In this document: in pieces, positions 9,247-20,306 of the stretch
Numbering within the stretch: position 1 is the stretch's first letter
Layout of the letters: every line of letters begins with the position of its first letter
NCBI GenBank assembly: GCA_002049455.2
Contig: KV918899.1
Coordinates: 124,001-188,000, forward strand
Direction of reading: 5' to 3'
From: Porphyra umbilicalis
Lineage: Eukaryota; Rhodophyta; Bangiophyceae; Bangiales; Bangiaceae
DNA: 64,000 nucleotides
Position numbers and translations under genes: made by a program
Notes under the pieces: generated by a model
What the model was told of the DNA's origin: nothing
The model's input: only the letters and a program-made list of their open reading frames with translations
Database searches by the model: none

Positions 9247-10079
9247 CGACGGGGGCGGGGACGGTTGGGCGGCGCCCGGGCGGTCCCGACGCGGGCGGCG
9301 CGACGGCCGCCGGCGCCGGCCCCGGGGCGGCGGCCACCGGGGGCGGGCACGCCAGGGCGCGGAGGACGGAGCCCCGACGGGGCTATCGGAGGCGTCGCCG
9401 GGGACGGCTCCATCTCAGCCGAAGGGGATGTAGTACTACGGGGCCCCCCTATGCGCCAGGGGGCCACCGCGGGGACGACGGCGACGGCGGGGGACGTCGG
9501 TCCCCGACGCGTGGTGGCGACGCCAGCGGCGGTGGTGGCCGACGGGTTGGCGACGCGGGATGGCGGGGCGAGGGGGCGGCCCCGCTGCCCGGCTCGGGCC
9601 ACTTGAGGGAGCGCACCCGATCCGCCGCGCCCGGCACGCGGGCCCCGCGGGAGGCCGGGTTGGCGCGCCCGAGCGGGCGCTGGCGCGCCCGAGAGGGCGC
9701 GGCAGGCGACGGCCGACCGGGCGCCACGCGGCGGGTGCAGCGCGTTGCGCGCGGGACGGTTTCTCCCCCTCGTCTGTAATGATCGCCTCGGGGGACTTGA
9801 CATGCATGGAGGGAATTATCTGCATTGGTTGGTGACGGCCCGGGTCAATTCCCATTTGGGGAAATTGGGCCCGGGCGACGGTTTCCGCCCTTTTAGGACG
9901 AAGGGCGACGACGGTGGGAGGCACCGTCGTCGCCGGCAAGTAAACCGTGTCTCGATGTCTTGGCGTTTCGATCGGCCCGACTTCCCGGACCTCAAGTCCC
10001 ATAGCGGGTGTCGCGCGAGCGGCTGAGACGGCCGTTACTTCCCTCCTTCCGAGGTAACCCCCTAGATTGTGGTACTACA
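9247..10079. other. Non-coding region with two hairpins
   Basis: GC-rich to about 9770, then a sharp drop in GC. One imperfect hairpin pairs GCCCGGGTCAATTCCC (9838-9853) with 9858-9876. A perfect hairpin has 13-bp arms 9904-9916 (GGCGACGACGGTG) and 9922-9934 with a 5-nt loop. This stretch may be the 3' end of the Gypsy element or a unique spacer before the tandem array. No gene recognised. Confidence 0.4.
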
Positions 10080-11330
10080 CCCCCCCTTCCGTGGCCCGCC
10101 AGGCCGCCCCCGCGACATGGGCGTCTCCCCTGCCAGTGTCGCCAAACCGTCGGCGCTTGGCGGAGCCGACATGGCCGGCTGTGTGCCACTGAGATCAGGG
10201 GCCACGCCTCTCCCCTGGCGAGGCGTCCGCCGCCCCCGGCAAAAAAAAAACAAAAACAAAAGATCCGCAGGGATCCAAAGAGCAAGGTACGCTTCCGCTC
10301 AGCGCGGTGGCCACGGCACCGTCGACAGACCGCCCGGCCGGTCGTCCGACGCGCCCCTCCCGCCCCGCCGTTGGCGGCGGCGCCGTCGCCGCCTTTGCGC
10401 GGGCCACCGCCGACGCGCGCGGTTGGCCGCCATCGCGTCGGACCGCGGCGGGCGTCGCGAAAGGGTGCCCCCCCACCCCAACCCCCTTCGATTCCTAGAC
10501 ACGGGTCCCCTGGCGCTGGGCGCGCCGCGACCGCGACCCGCCACGCGGGAGCGGGCGGCGGGTTGCGCGGGGCACATCGTAAGCAACCGATCTCCTCATC
10601 GAGTTACTGACCAGCGGCCGCATATGCAGCGTCAGCGCCGGCTCCATCGTCTTCTTCGTCGTCGTCATGGGCGCCGTTGGACGCGTCGTCGTCGTCATGG
10701 GCGGCAATGACACGCCACGCGGCCAGCGCGGCGGCCTCCTCGGCGTCCTAGTCCTCGACAGCAGCCGTCCTCGCACCACCAACGACGCCAGCTGCGTTCG
10801 CGTCTTCCTGCGACGTCCGGTGTGCGGGGTCAGCGAGGTGCGGGTCCCTGCCGTCCGTAAGCCGCGGCCCGTTGAACGACCGGTCTCCCTGCGCCATGTA
10901 GACGTCGCTCACGATCATCATCTCCTCCAACCACTCGGCCCGATGGCCTGCATTGAGGCCGGGCACGACGACCACGGGCTCCTCGTCGTCGACCGATGTG
11001 GTTGTTTGCACCGATCTTGATGTGCTGCCTAATCTTCATGGTAACACGCTATTTCGTGAACGTGTTTATCCTTGGACCGGTCGCGAACTGGTTCCCGGTT
11101 TGTACGTCGCGCTCTCCGCGGTGTAGTTTGGGTCGAGAACGAGTCGATAGAACATGGAAAGATGACATGCAGGAAAGAGGGGCAGCTTACCCGTTTTCGT
11201 GTGTTAATGATGGGCGACTGGCTGTCTCTGTGTGTCTCATAGTTTTTATATTGTCACTATGGTGTGTAGCATGGGCATCTTAGCGCAGGAGCTGGGCGAC
11301 ATGCTCAAGCACATGCCACTGTCTTCTGTT

Positions 11331-11624
11331 TTATGAGATGGTCTGGGTCGCTTCCATTGCAGCGCACCTGGTGCAAACAAACCAGGGGGCCTTGTGATTG
11401 AGACGGACCTGGCGCCGCTGGCGGGTTTCACAGCAGTGGGGGCAGCTCAGCACTGCGGGTAGGACGTGCGACTGTCGCCACAGATGCAGCGGGGTGCACC
11501 CTGCAGCGAGGACTTTGTGTTTGTTTCGCGTCGTTGCCTGACGCACAGCACACATCCGCGGACAGAGTACAATGTAGGAATCAGCTCTCCCCGTGCGTCC
11601 AATGCGCCGGCCTTGCGTTCTCAA
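11331..11624 (-). CDS. Small ORF with CPHC...CTRC zinc-ribbon-like pattern (unit A)
   Basis: 97 codons from ATG. Two CxxC pairs (CPHC and CTRC) are separated by about 23 residues including QRRQVRLNHKAPWFV. The same frame is open at 15197-15490, 19062-19355 and, in the inverted diverged copy, at 57264-57488 on the plus strand. There the Cys pairs are intact despite several substitutions. It could be a relic of a transposon protein. No family is assigned; expression is unproven. Confidence 0.3.
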   Translation of the reverse strand: MRTQGRRIGRTGRADSYIVLCPRMCAVRQATTRNKHKVLAAGCTPLHLWRQSHVLPAVLSCPHCCETRQRRQVRLNHKAPWFVCTRCAAMEATQTIS

Positions 11625-11847
11625 CGAGGCACAACTGCTTGGTCCTCACGGCATCTGGCCGTAGGTGTCTCCTGGTGAGCGGGAGATGGGCAGTTTAACG
11701 CACTCTAGTGCGCCCATTGGCCCATTGTAGGCACAGCATAAGAAATGACCTCATGTTTGGTCTGCTGATGCCGCGGAGGCGGCCAGAGCCTGGCATGGAT
11801 TCTCCTGAACAAGATCTCCTCCCGTTCAGTCCGCTGGTCTCGAACGG

Positions 11848-12078
11848 ATGGGTGACCGGAATCGGCTCCCGGCCAGACGGCCCGCGAACAGTACTCCTGT
11901 GCTGACTCCTGTTCCATACGTCGCTTTTCTGACGCTGGACGAGACAGCGGCCGCAAAGGTGGCCGCGAAGGCGCGCAAGCAGGCGAATGAGCGGGTTCGT
12001 GACCAGCGCGCGGCTGACAAGAAAGTGAAGGACGCTGCAGCGGCAATGCAAAAAGCGTGCAAAGGTGGATGCCAATGA
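11848..12078 (+). pseudogene. Coiled-coil-like ORF fragment (unit A)
   Basis: 76 codons containing an Ala/Lys/Arg-rich helix (KVAAKARKQANERVRDQRAA). The frame ends early, and the continuation (EMRREAWVDIGSEV) is in another frame from 12065 on. In the inverted copy at 56449-56859 the two parts form one open frame, so the array version carries a net one-base insertion in an A-run near 12050. The other array copies are at 15713-15943 and 19579-19809. Function unknown. Confidence 0.35.
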
Positions 12079-12867
12079 GGGGGAGATGCGTCGCGAGGCG
12101 TGGGTGGATATTGGAAGCGAAGTATCACATGAGGCGGGCTGTCGTTTGCGGATGATGGGATTGGCTCTGCCAATAGAGAGCGTCGGCACGTCGGGCGTGG
12201 GTATGAATTGTGGGTGCAATGTGAGTCGCCGACCCACGTCTGATGTACCCACATCTTACCCACCTTCAGCGTCGGTAAGTGTCGAAATAACGGTCGACAC
12301 GATTTGAGCTCTCCACATCTACCGCAACGGTTCTTCACCGACCGGTATTTGGCGTGGGCCGGATGACCCAGATAGCCACAAATGGGTTCCAAATGTGGGT
12401 ACCGGCCGTTATGTGGCACAAAACGTGTCCCCGACCCACGCTGCCGACCCACATTTGCCTTACCTACGCTCGCTAATGGCAGCCAAAACCCGTCGGCGAC
12501 TTGCAGCCGCACCACTGCGCGTGCACCCCGTATATCCTCGTGTGCTTTGGCGGGGGGCGGCGAGTGAAGTGGCATGGGTTGGGGGCCACCAACAGATGTA
12601 GCCACTTGTGCGGTGGGGGTGTGTCTGCTGCGAAGCGCGACTAGTTGCATGCCAGTGCACGAGATTGAGCCGGGCAGGGATAGCTTGGAGAGGGGGACAC
12701 GAGGAAGCAGAGCCGTGTGCCAAATTACCGCTGTCAGCGCACGGATGGCAGGGTCACAATATTTGACATGGCGCGGTCACGCGTGAATCGTGTGCACGAC
12801 GACAAGAGTTGGGGAGGCGATCGGACCAGACGCGCATCTGAAAACGCCAAATTTCCATGAGTCAAAT

Positions 12868-13319
12868 ATTGCTGACCTCCAAGAAAATGGCGGTTGCAGA
12901 ATGGTTGCAATCATTCAACAGCGTACGTGGACCGATGGAAACGCTAGGAATCTTGTGAGTTCTTTACACAGGCTCCTCATGCAGCTCTGGGCGCTGGAAA
13001 CGCACATCAGGATCTCCAGAAATCTGGAGAAGTTCGTTGATCTCATGACAAGTCGAAGGTCTGGCCCAAAACCCTCTCCATGCCCTCTTCAGGCCCAAGC
13101 AAGCGTCCTAAATATTTCAGGAAATCTCATTGTGGGTTGCAATGGCTCTGCGAGACCCCTACAAGACACGTTGATTGGCTTGCAAGATTACTGGCGGCAA
13201 CTCTCAGCCAATAGTACGATCGTGGCTTGTCGAACAGCCAATCCGACTTCATTTCCATGCTGTGTCGTCGGTTCTGCCTGCCTTCTCTCTGCAACCGCCA
13301 TTTTTTGGAGGTTAGCAAT
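12868..13319. repeat. Inverted-repeat (MITE-like) segment inside the unit
   Basis: The arm 12868-12900 and the reverse complement of 13288-13319 match at about 30 of 33 positions, with a ~390-bp interior. The same pair recurs in later units (16733-17184 and 22148-22599). An ORF of 178 codons across it (12790-13326) is probably incidental. Confidence 0.45.
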
Positions 13320-15196
13320 ACTCTGATTCACCATAAGCATTTTTCTGATCGAAATCGGCGATCCAGGGCCACTCATGGGATTTTTGTTCTTGGGAAGTAC
13401 TGGTGCAGGCCCCTTTTTGCGGGCATTTGGCAGCCAACAAATTGAGACCCTTCAGAGCAAGCAGAAAGCATGAGCTTGCTCGTGGGACTCTCCCGAGGCG
13501 GTTCTTTTTTTTTTCACAGGGGATGAGGAAAACGCCTCTTGGTGCACCAGTTGGGAAAAAATGGTGCTGGACGGATAACGTTCAGTACGAAAGCTAGACA
13601 CTTGGGGGCTAGTCCCAGCCCTGGGGGATCAACTTGTTTTTTCTCATGATATTATTCCGCAGTTATGGCCTGATCAAGTCGTTCCTAGCAGTCGTGCCTC
13701 TCACTGCGGTCGACCATCGTCCGGTGCGCGCAACGCGCCCACGCCCGAGCCGTCACCGCCAACGCGGCAAACCAATCCGTAGGGGCATGCGGGACGAGAC
13801 CGAGACCCCTGCCCGCGTTGCGTTTCCCCCATAGGTACGGGGAGACACCCGTCAGTTCGTGATCGTGCTGGCGTTTTCAAGCGCGACGGGTGCGCCCCCT
13901 GCGTCTCCGTGCGGGTGGTCCGGGAACGGCGCCGTTGTGGAGACGCCCCCCCTTCCGCGGCCCGCCAGGCCGCCCCCGCGACATGGGCGTCTCCCCTGCC
14001 AGTGTCGCCAAACCGTCGGCGCTTGGCGGAGCCGACATGGCCGGCTGTGTGCCACTGAGATCAGGGGCCACGCCTCTCCCCTGGCGAGGCGTCCGCCGCC
14101 CCCGGCAAAAAAAAAAAAAAAACAAAAGATCCGCAGGGATCCAAAGAGCAAGGTACGCTTCCGCTCAGCGCGGTGGCCACGGCACCGTCGACAGACCGCC
14201 CGGCCGGTCGTCCGACGCGCCCCTCCCGCCCCGCCGTTGGCGGCGGCGCCGTCGCCGCCTTTGCGCGGGCCACCGCCGACGCGCGCGGTTGGCCGCCATC
14301 GCGTCGGACCGCGGCGGGCGTCGCGAAAGGGTGCCCCCCCACCCCAACCCCCTTCGATTCCTAGACACGGGTCCCCTGGCGCTGGGCGCGCCGCGACCGC
14401 GACCCGCCACGCGGGAGCGGGCGGCGGGTTGCGCGGGGCACATCGTAAGCAACCGATCTCCTCATCGAGTTACTGACCAGCGGCCGCATATGCAGCGTCA
14501 GCGCCGGCTCCATCGTCTTCTTCGTCGTCGTCATGGGCGCCGTTGGACGCGTCGTCGTCGTCATGGGCGGCAATGACACGCCACGCGGCCAGCGCGGCGG
14601 CCTCCTCGGCGTCCTAGTCCTCGACAGCAGCCGTCCTCGCACCACCAACGACGCCAGCTGCGTTCGCGTCTTCCTGCGACGTCCGGTGTGCGGGGTCAGC
14701 GAGGTGCGGGTCCCTGCCGTCCGTAAGCCGCGGCCCGTTGAACGACCGGTCTCCCTGCGCCATGTAGACGTCGCTCACGATCATCATCTCCTCCAACCAC
14801 TCGGCCCGATGGCCTGCATTGAGGCCGGGCACGACGACCACGGGCTCCTCGTCGTCGACCGATGTGGTTGTTTGCACCGATCTTGATGTGCTGCCTAATC
14901 TTCATGGTAACACGCTATTTCGTGAACGTGTTTATCCTTGGACCGGTCGCGAACTGGTTCCCGGTTTGTACGTCGCGCTCTCCGCGGTGTAGTTTGGGTC
15001 GAGAACGAGTCGATAGAACATGGAAAGATGACATGCAGGAAAGAGGGGCAGCTTACCCGTTTTCGTGTGTTAATGATGGGCGACTGGCTGTCTCTGTGTG
15101 TCTCATAGTTTTTATATTGTCACTATGGTGTGTAGCATGGGCATCTTAGCGCAGGAGCTGGGCGACATGCTCAAGCACATGCCACTGTCTTCTGTT

Positions 15197-15490
15197 TTAT
15201 GAGATGGTCTGGGTCGCTTCCATTGCAGCGCACCTGGTGCAAACAAACCAGGGGGCCTTGTGATTGAGACGGACCTGGCGCCGCTGGCGGGTTTCACAGC
15301 AGTGGGGGCAGCTCAGCACTGCGGGTAGGACGTGCGACTGTCGCCACAGATGCAGCGGGGTGCGCCCTGCAGCGAGGACTTTGTGTTTGTTTCGCGTCGT
15401 TGCCTGACGCACAGCACACATCCGCGGACAGAGTACAATGTAGGAATCAGCTCTCCCCGTGCGTCCAATGCGCCGGCCTTGCGTTCTCAA
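15197..15490 (-). CDS. Zinc-ribbon-like small ORF (unit B copy)
   Basis: Same 97-codon frame as in unit A, with one substitution (Cys to Arg outside the CxxC pairs). Both CxxC pairs are intact. Confidence 0.3.
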   Translation of the reverse strand: MRTQGRRIGRTGRADSYIVLCPRMCAVRQATTRNKHKVLAAGRTPLHLWRQSHVLPAVLSCPHCCETRQRRQVRLNHKAPWFVCTRCAAMEATQTIS

Positions 15491-15712
15491 CGAGGCACAA
15501 CTGCTTGGTCCTCACGGCATCTGGCCGTAGGTGTCTCCTGGTGAGCGGGAGATGGGCAGTTTAACGCACTCTAGTGCGCCCATTGGCCCATTGTAGGCAC
15601 AGCATAAGAAATGACCTCATGTTTGGTCTGCTGATGCCGCGGAGGCGGCCAGAGCCTGGCATGGATTCTCCTGAACAAGATCTCCTCCCGTTCATCCGCT
15701 GGTCTCGAACGG

Positions 15713-15943
15713 ATGGGTGACCGGAATCGGCTCCCGGCCAGACGGCCCGCGAACAGTACTCCTGTGCTGACTCCTGTTCCATACGTCGCTTTTCTGACGC
15801 TGGACGAGACAGCGGCCGCAAAGGTGGCCGCGAAGGCGCGCAAGCAGGCGAATGAGCGGGTTCGTGACCAGCGCGCGGCTGACAAGAAAGTGAAGGACGC
15901 TGCAGCGGCAATGCAAAAAGCGTGCAAAGGTGGATGCCAATGA
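15713..15943 (+). pseudogene. Coiled-coil-like ORF fragment (unit B copy)
   Basis: Identical 76-codon frame to the unit A copy, with the same early termination after the A-run. Confidence 0.35.
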
Positions 15944-18900
15944 GGGGGAGATGCGTCGCGAGGCGTGGGTGGATATTGGAAGCGAAGTATCACATGAGGC
16001 GGGCTGTCGTTTGCGGATGATGGGATTGGCTCTGCCAATAGAGAGCGTCGGCACGTCGGGCGTGGGTATGAATTGTGGGTGCAATGTGAGTCGCCGACCC
16101 ACGTCTGATGTACCCACATCTTACCCACCTTCAGCGTCGGTAAGTGTCGAAATAACGGTCCACACGATTTGAGCTCTCCACATCTACCGCAACGGTTCTT
16201 CACCGACCGGTATTTGGCGTGGGCCGGATGACCCAGATAGCCACAAATGGGTTCCAAATGTGGGTACCGGCCGTTATGTGGCACAAAACGTGTCCCCGAC
16301 CCACGCTGCCGACCCACATTTGCCTTGCCTACGCTCGCTAATGGCAGCCAAAACCCGTCGGCGACTTGCAGCCGCACCACTGCGCGTGCACCCCGTATAT
16401 CCTCGTGTGCTTTGGCGGGGGGCGGCGAGTGAAGTGGCATGGGTTGGGGGCCACCAACAGATGTAGCCACTTGTGCGGTGGGGGTGTGTCTGCTGCGAAG
16501 CGCGACTAGTTGCATGCCAGTGCACGAGATTGAGCCGGGCAGGGATAGCTTGGAGAGGGGGACACGAGGAAGCAGAGCCGTGTGCCAAATTACCGCTGTC
16601 AGCGCACGGATGGCAGGGTCACAATATTTGACATGGCGCGGTCACGCGTGAATCGTGTGCACGACGACAAGAGTTGGGGAGGCGATCGGACCAGACGCGC
16701 ATCTGAAAACGCCAAATTTCCATGAGTCAAATATTGCTGACCTCCAAGAAAATGGCGGTTGCAGAATGGTTGCAATCATTCAACAGCGTACGTGGACCGA
16801 TGGAAACGCTAGGAATCTTGTGAGTTCTTTACACAGGCTCCTCATGCAGCTCTGGGCGCTGGAAACGCACATCAGGATCTCCAGAAATCTGGAGAAGTTC
16901 GTTGATCTCATGACAAGTCGAAGGTCTGGCCCAAAACCCTCTCCATGCCCTCTTCAGGCCCAAGCAAGCGTCCTAAATATTTCAGGAAATCTCATTGTGG
17001 GTTGCAATGGCTCTGCGAGACCCCTACAAGACACGTTGATTGGCTTGCAAGATTACTGGCGGCAACTCTCAGCCAATAGTACGATCGTGGCTTGTCGAAC
17101 AGCCAATCCGACTTCATTTCCATGCTGTGTCGTCGGTTCTGCCTGCCTTCTCTCTGCAACCGCCATTTTTTGGAGGTTAGCAATACTCTGATTCACCATA
17201 AGCATTTTTCTGATCGAAATCGGCGATCCAGGGCCACTCATGGGATTTTTGTTCTTGGGAAGTACTGGTGCAGGCCCCTTTTTGCGGGCATTTGGCAGCC
17301 AACAAATTGAGACCCTTCAGAGCAAGCAGAAAGCATGAGCTTGCTCGTGGGACTCTCCCGAGGCGGTTCTTTTTTTTTTCACAGGGGATGAGGAAAACGC
17401 CTCTTGGTGCACCAGTTGGGAAAAAATGGTGCTGGACGGATAATGTTCAGTACGAAAGCTAGACACTTGGGGGCTAGTCCCAGCCCTGGGGGATCAACTT
17501 GTTTTTTCTCATGATATTATTCCGCAGTTATGGCCTGATCAAGTCGTTCCTAGCAGTCGTGCCTCTCACTGCGGTCGACCATCGTCCGGTGCGCGCAACG
17601 CGCCCACGCCCGAGCCGTCACCGCCAACGCGGCAAACCAATCCGTAGGGGCATGCGGGACGAGACCGAGACCCCTGCCCGCGTTGCGTTTCCCCCATAGG
17701 TACGGGGAGACACCCGTCAGTTCGTGATCGTGCTGGCGTTTTCAAGCGCGACGGGTGCGCCCCCTGCGTCTCCGTGCGGGTGGTCCGGGAACGGCGCCGT
17801 TGTGGAGACGCCCCCCCTTCCGCGGCCCGCCAGGCCGCCCCCGCGACATGGGCGTCTCCCCTGCCAGTGTCGCCAAACCGTCGGCGCTTGGCGGAGCCGA
17901 CATGGCCGGCTGTGTGCCACTGAGATCAGGGGCCACGCCTCTCCCCTGGCGAGGCGTCCGCCGCCCCCGGCAAAAAAAAAACAAAAACAAAAGATCCGCA
18001 GGGATCCAAAGAGCAAGGTACGCTTCCGCTCAGCGCGGTGGCCGCGGCACCGTCGACAGACCGCCCGGCCGGTCGTCCGTCGCGCCCCTCCCGCCCCGCC
18101 GTTGGCGGCGGCGCCGTCGCCGCCTTTGCGCGGGCCACCGCCGACGCGCGCGGTTGGCCGCCATCGCGTCGGACCGCGGCGGGCGTCGCGAAAGGGTGCC
18201 CCCCCACCCCAACCCCCTTCGATTCCTAGACACGGGTCCCCTGGCGCTGGGCGCGCCGCGACCGCGACCCGCCACGCGGGAGCGGGCGGCGGGTTGCGCG
18301 GGGCACATCGTAAGCAACCGATCTCCTCATCGAGTTACTGACCAGCGGCCGCATATGCAGCGTCAGCGCCGGCTCCATCGTCTTCTTCGTCGTCGTCATG
18401 GGCGCCGTTGGACGCGTCGTCGTCGTCATGGGCGGCAATGACACGCCACGCGGCCAGCGCGGCGGCCTCCTCGGCGTCCTAGTCCTCGACAGCAGCCGTC
18501 CTCGCACCACCAACGACGCCAGCTGCGTTCGCGTCTTCCTGCGACGTCCGGTGTGCGGGGTCAGCGAGGTGCGGGTCCCTGCCGTCCGTAAGCCGCGGCC
18601 CGTTGAACGACCGGTCTCCCTGCGCCATGTAGACGTCGCTCACGATCATCATCTCCTCCACCCACTCGGCCCGATGGCCTGCATTGAGGCCGGGCACGAC
18701 GACCACGGGCTCCTCGTCGTCGACCGATGTGGTTGTTTGCACCGATCTTGATGTGCTGCCTAATCTTCATGGTAACACGCTATTTCGTGAACGTGTTTAT
18801 CCTTGGACCGGTCGCGAACTGGTTCCCGGTTTGTACGTCGCGCTCTCCGCAGTGTAGTTTGGGTCGAGAACGAGTCGATAGAACATGGAAAGATGACATG

Positions 18901-19061
18901 CAGGAAAGAGGGGCAGCTTACCCGTTTTCGTGTGTTAATGATGGGCGACTGGCTGTCTCTGTGTGTCTCATAGTTTTTATATTGTCACTATGGTGTGTAG
19001 CATGGGCATCTTAGCGCAGGAGCTGGGCGACATGCTCAAGCACATGCCACTGTCTTCTGTT

Positions 19062-19355
19062 TTATGAGATGGTCTGGGTCGCTTCCATTGCAGCGCACCT
19101 GGTGCAAACAAACCAGGGGGCCTTGTGATTGAGACGGACCTGGCGCCGCTGGCGGGTTTCACAGCAGTGGGGGCAGCTCAGCACTGCGGGTAGGACGTGC
19201 GACTGTCGCCACAGATGCAGCGGGGTGCGCCCTGCAGCGAGGACTTTGTGTTTGTTTCGCGTCGTTGCCTGACGCACAGCACACATCCGCGGACAGAGTA
19301 CAATGTAGGAATCAGCTCTCCCCGTGCGTCCAATGCGCCGGCCTTGCGTTCTCAA
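19062..19355 (-). CDS. Zinc-ribbon-like small ORF (unit C copy)
   Basis: Same 97-codon frame as the unit B copy, CxxC pairs intact. Confidence 0.3.
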   Translation of the reverse strand: MRTQGRRIGRTGRADSYIVLCPRMCAVRQATTRNKHKVLAAGRTPLHLWRQSHVLPAVLSCPHCCETRQRRQVRLNHKAPWFVCTRCAAMEATQTIS

Positions 19356-19578
19356 CGAGGCACAACTGCTTGGTCCTCACGGCATCTGGCCGTAGGTGTC
19401 TCCTGGTGAGCGGGAGATGGGCAGTTTAACGCACTCTAGTGCGCCCATTGGCCCATTGTAGGCACAGCATAAGAAATGACCTCATGTTTGGTCTGCTGAT
19501 GCCGCGGAGGCGGCCAGAGCCTGGCATGGATTCTCCTGAACAAGATCTCCTCCCGTTCAGTCCGCTGGTCTCGAACGG

Positions 19579-19809
19579 ATGGGTGACCGGAATCGGCTCC
19601 CGGCCAGACGGCCCGCGAACAGTACTCCTGTGCTGACTCCTGTTCCATACGTCGCTTTTCTGACGCTGGACGAGACAGCGGCCGCAAAGGTGGCCGCGAA
19701 GGCGCGCAAGCAGGCGAATGAGCGGGTTCGTGACCAGCGCGCGGCTGACAAGAAAGTGAAGGACGCTGCAGCGGCAATGCAAAAAGCGTGCAAAGGTGGA
19801 TGCCAATGA
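19579..19809 (+). pseudogene. Coiled-coil-like ORF fragment (unit C copy)
   Basis: Identical to the copies in units A and B, including the premature end. Confidence 0.35.
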
Positions 19810-20306
19810 GGGGGAGATGCGTCGCGAGGCGTGGGTGGATATTGGAAGCGAAGTATCACATGAGGCGGGCTGTCGTTTGCGGATGATGGGATTGGCTCTG
19901 CCAATAGAGAGCGTCGGCACGTCGGGCGTGGGTATAAATTGTGGGTGCAATGTGAGTCGCCGACCCACGTCTGATGAACCCACATCTTACCCACCTTCAG
20001 CGTCGGTAAGTGTCGAAATAACGGTCCACACGATTTGAGCTCTCCACATCTACCGCAACGGTTCTTCACCGACCGGTATTTGGCGTGGGCCGGATGACCC
20101 AGATAGCCACAAATGGGTTCCAAATGTGGGTACCGGCCGTTATGTGGCACGAAACGTGTCCCCGACCCACGCTGCCGACCCACATTTGCCTTGCCTACGC
20201 TCGCTAATGGCAGCCAAAACCCGTCGGCGACTTGCAGCCGCACCACTGCGCGTGCACCCCGTATATCCTCGTGTGCTTTGGCGGGGGGCGGCGAGTGAAG
20301 TGGCAT

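Larger units (their letters stand above)
10080..13945. repeat. Array unit A
   Basis: First complete unit, 3,866 bp. Its left boundary is a C-run junction with unique DNA (ends TACTACA). Private variants against B and C include GTGCACCCTG near 11490, TTACCTAC near 12460 and AACGTTCAG near 13580. Confidence 0.85.
13946..17810. repeat. Array unit B
   Basis: Second complete unit, 3,865 bp. It has an uninterrupted A-run near 14107-14122 where A, C and D have C interruptions, and a one-base deletion near 15694 (CGTTCATCCGC instead of CGTTCAGTCCGC). This fuses the minus-strand frames there into a 314-codon ORF (15571-16515), which I regard as spurious. Confidence 0.85.

Noticed and set aside
12790..13326. 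178-codon ORF repeated in array units A, B and C
   Set aside because: Spans a MITE-like inverted repeat. It is identical only because the units are recent duplicates, and no domain is seen.
15571..16515. 314-codon minus-strand ORF in unit B
   Set aside because: Created by a one-base deletion private to unit B. The other units do not have it.
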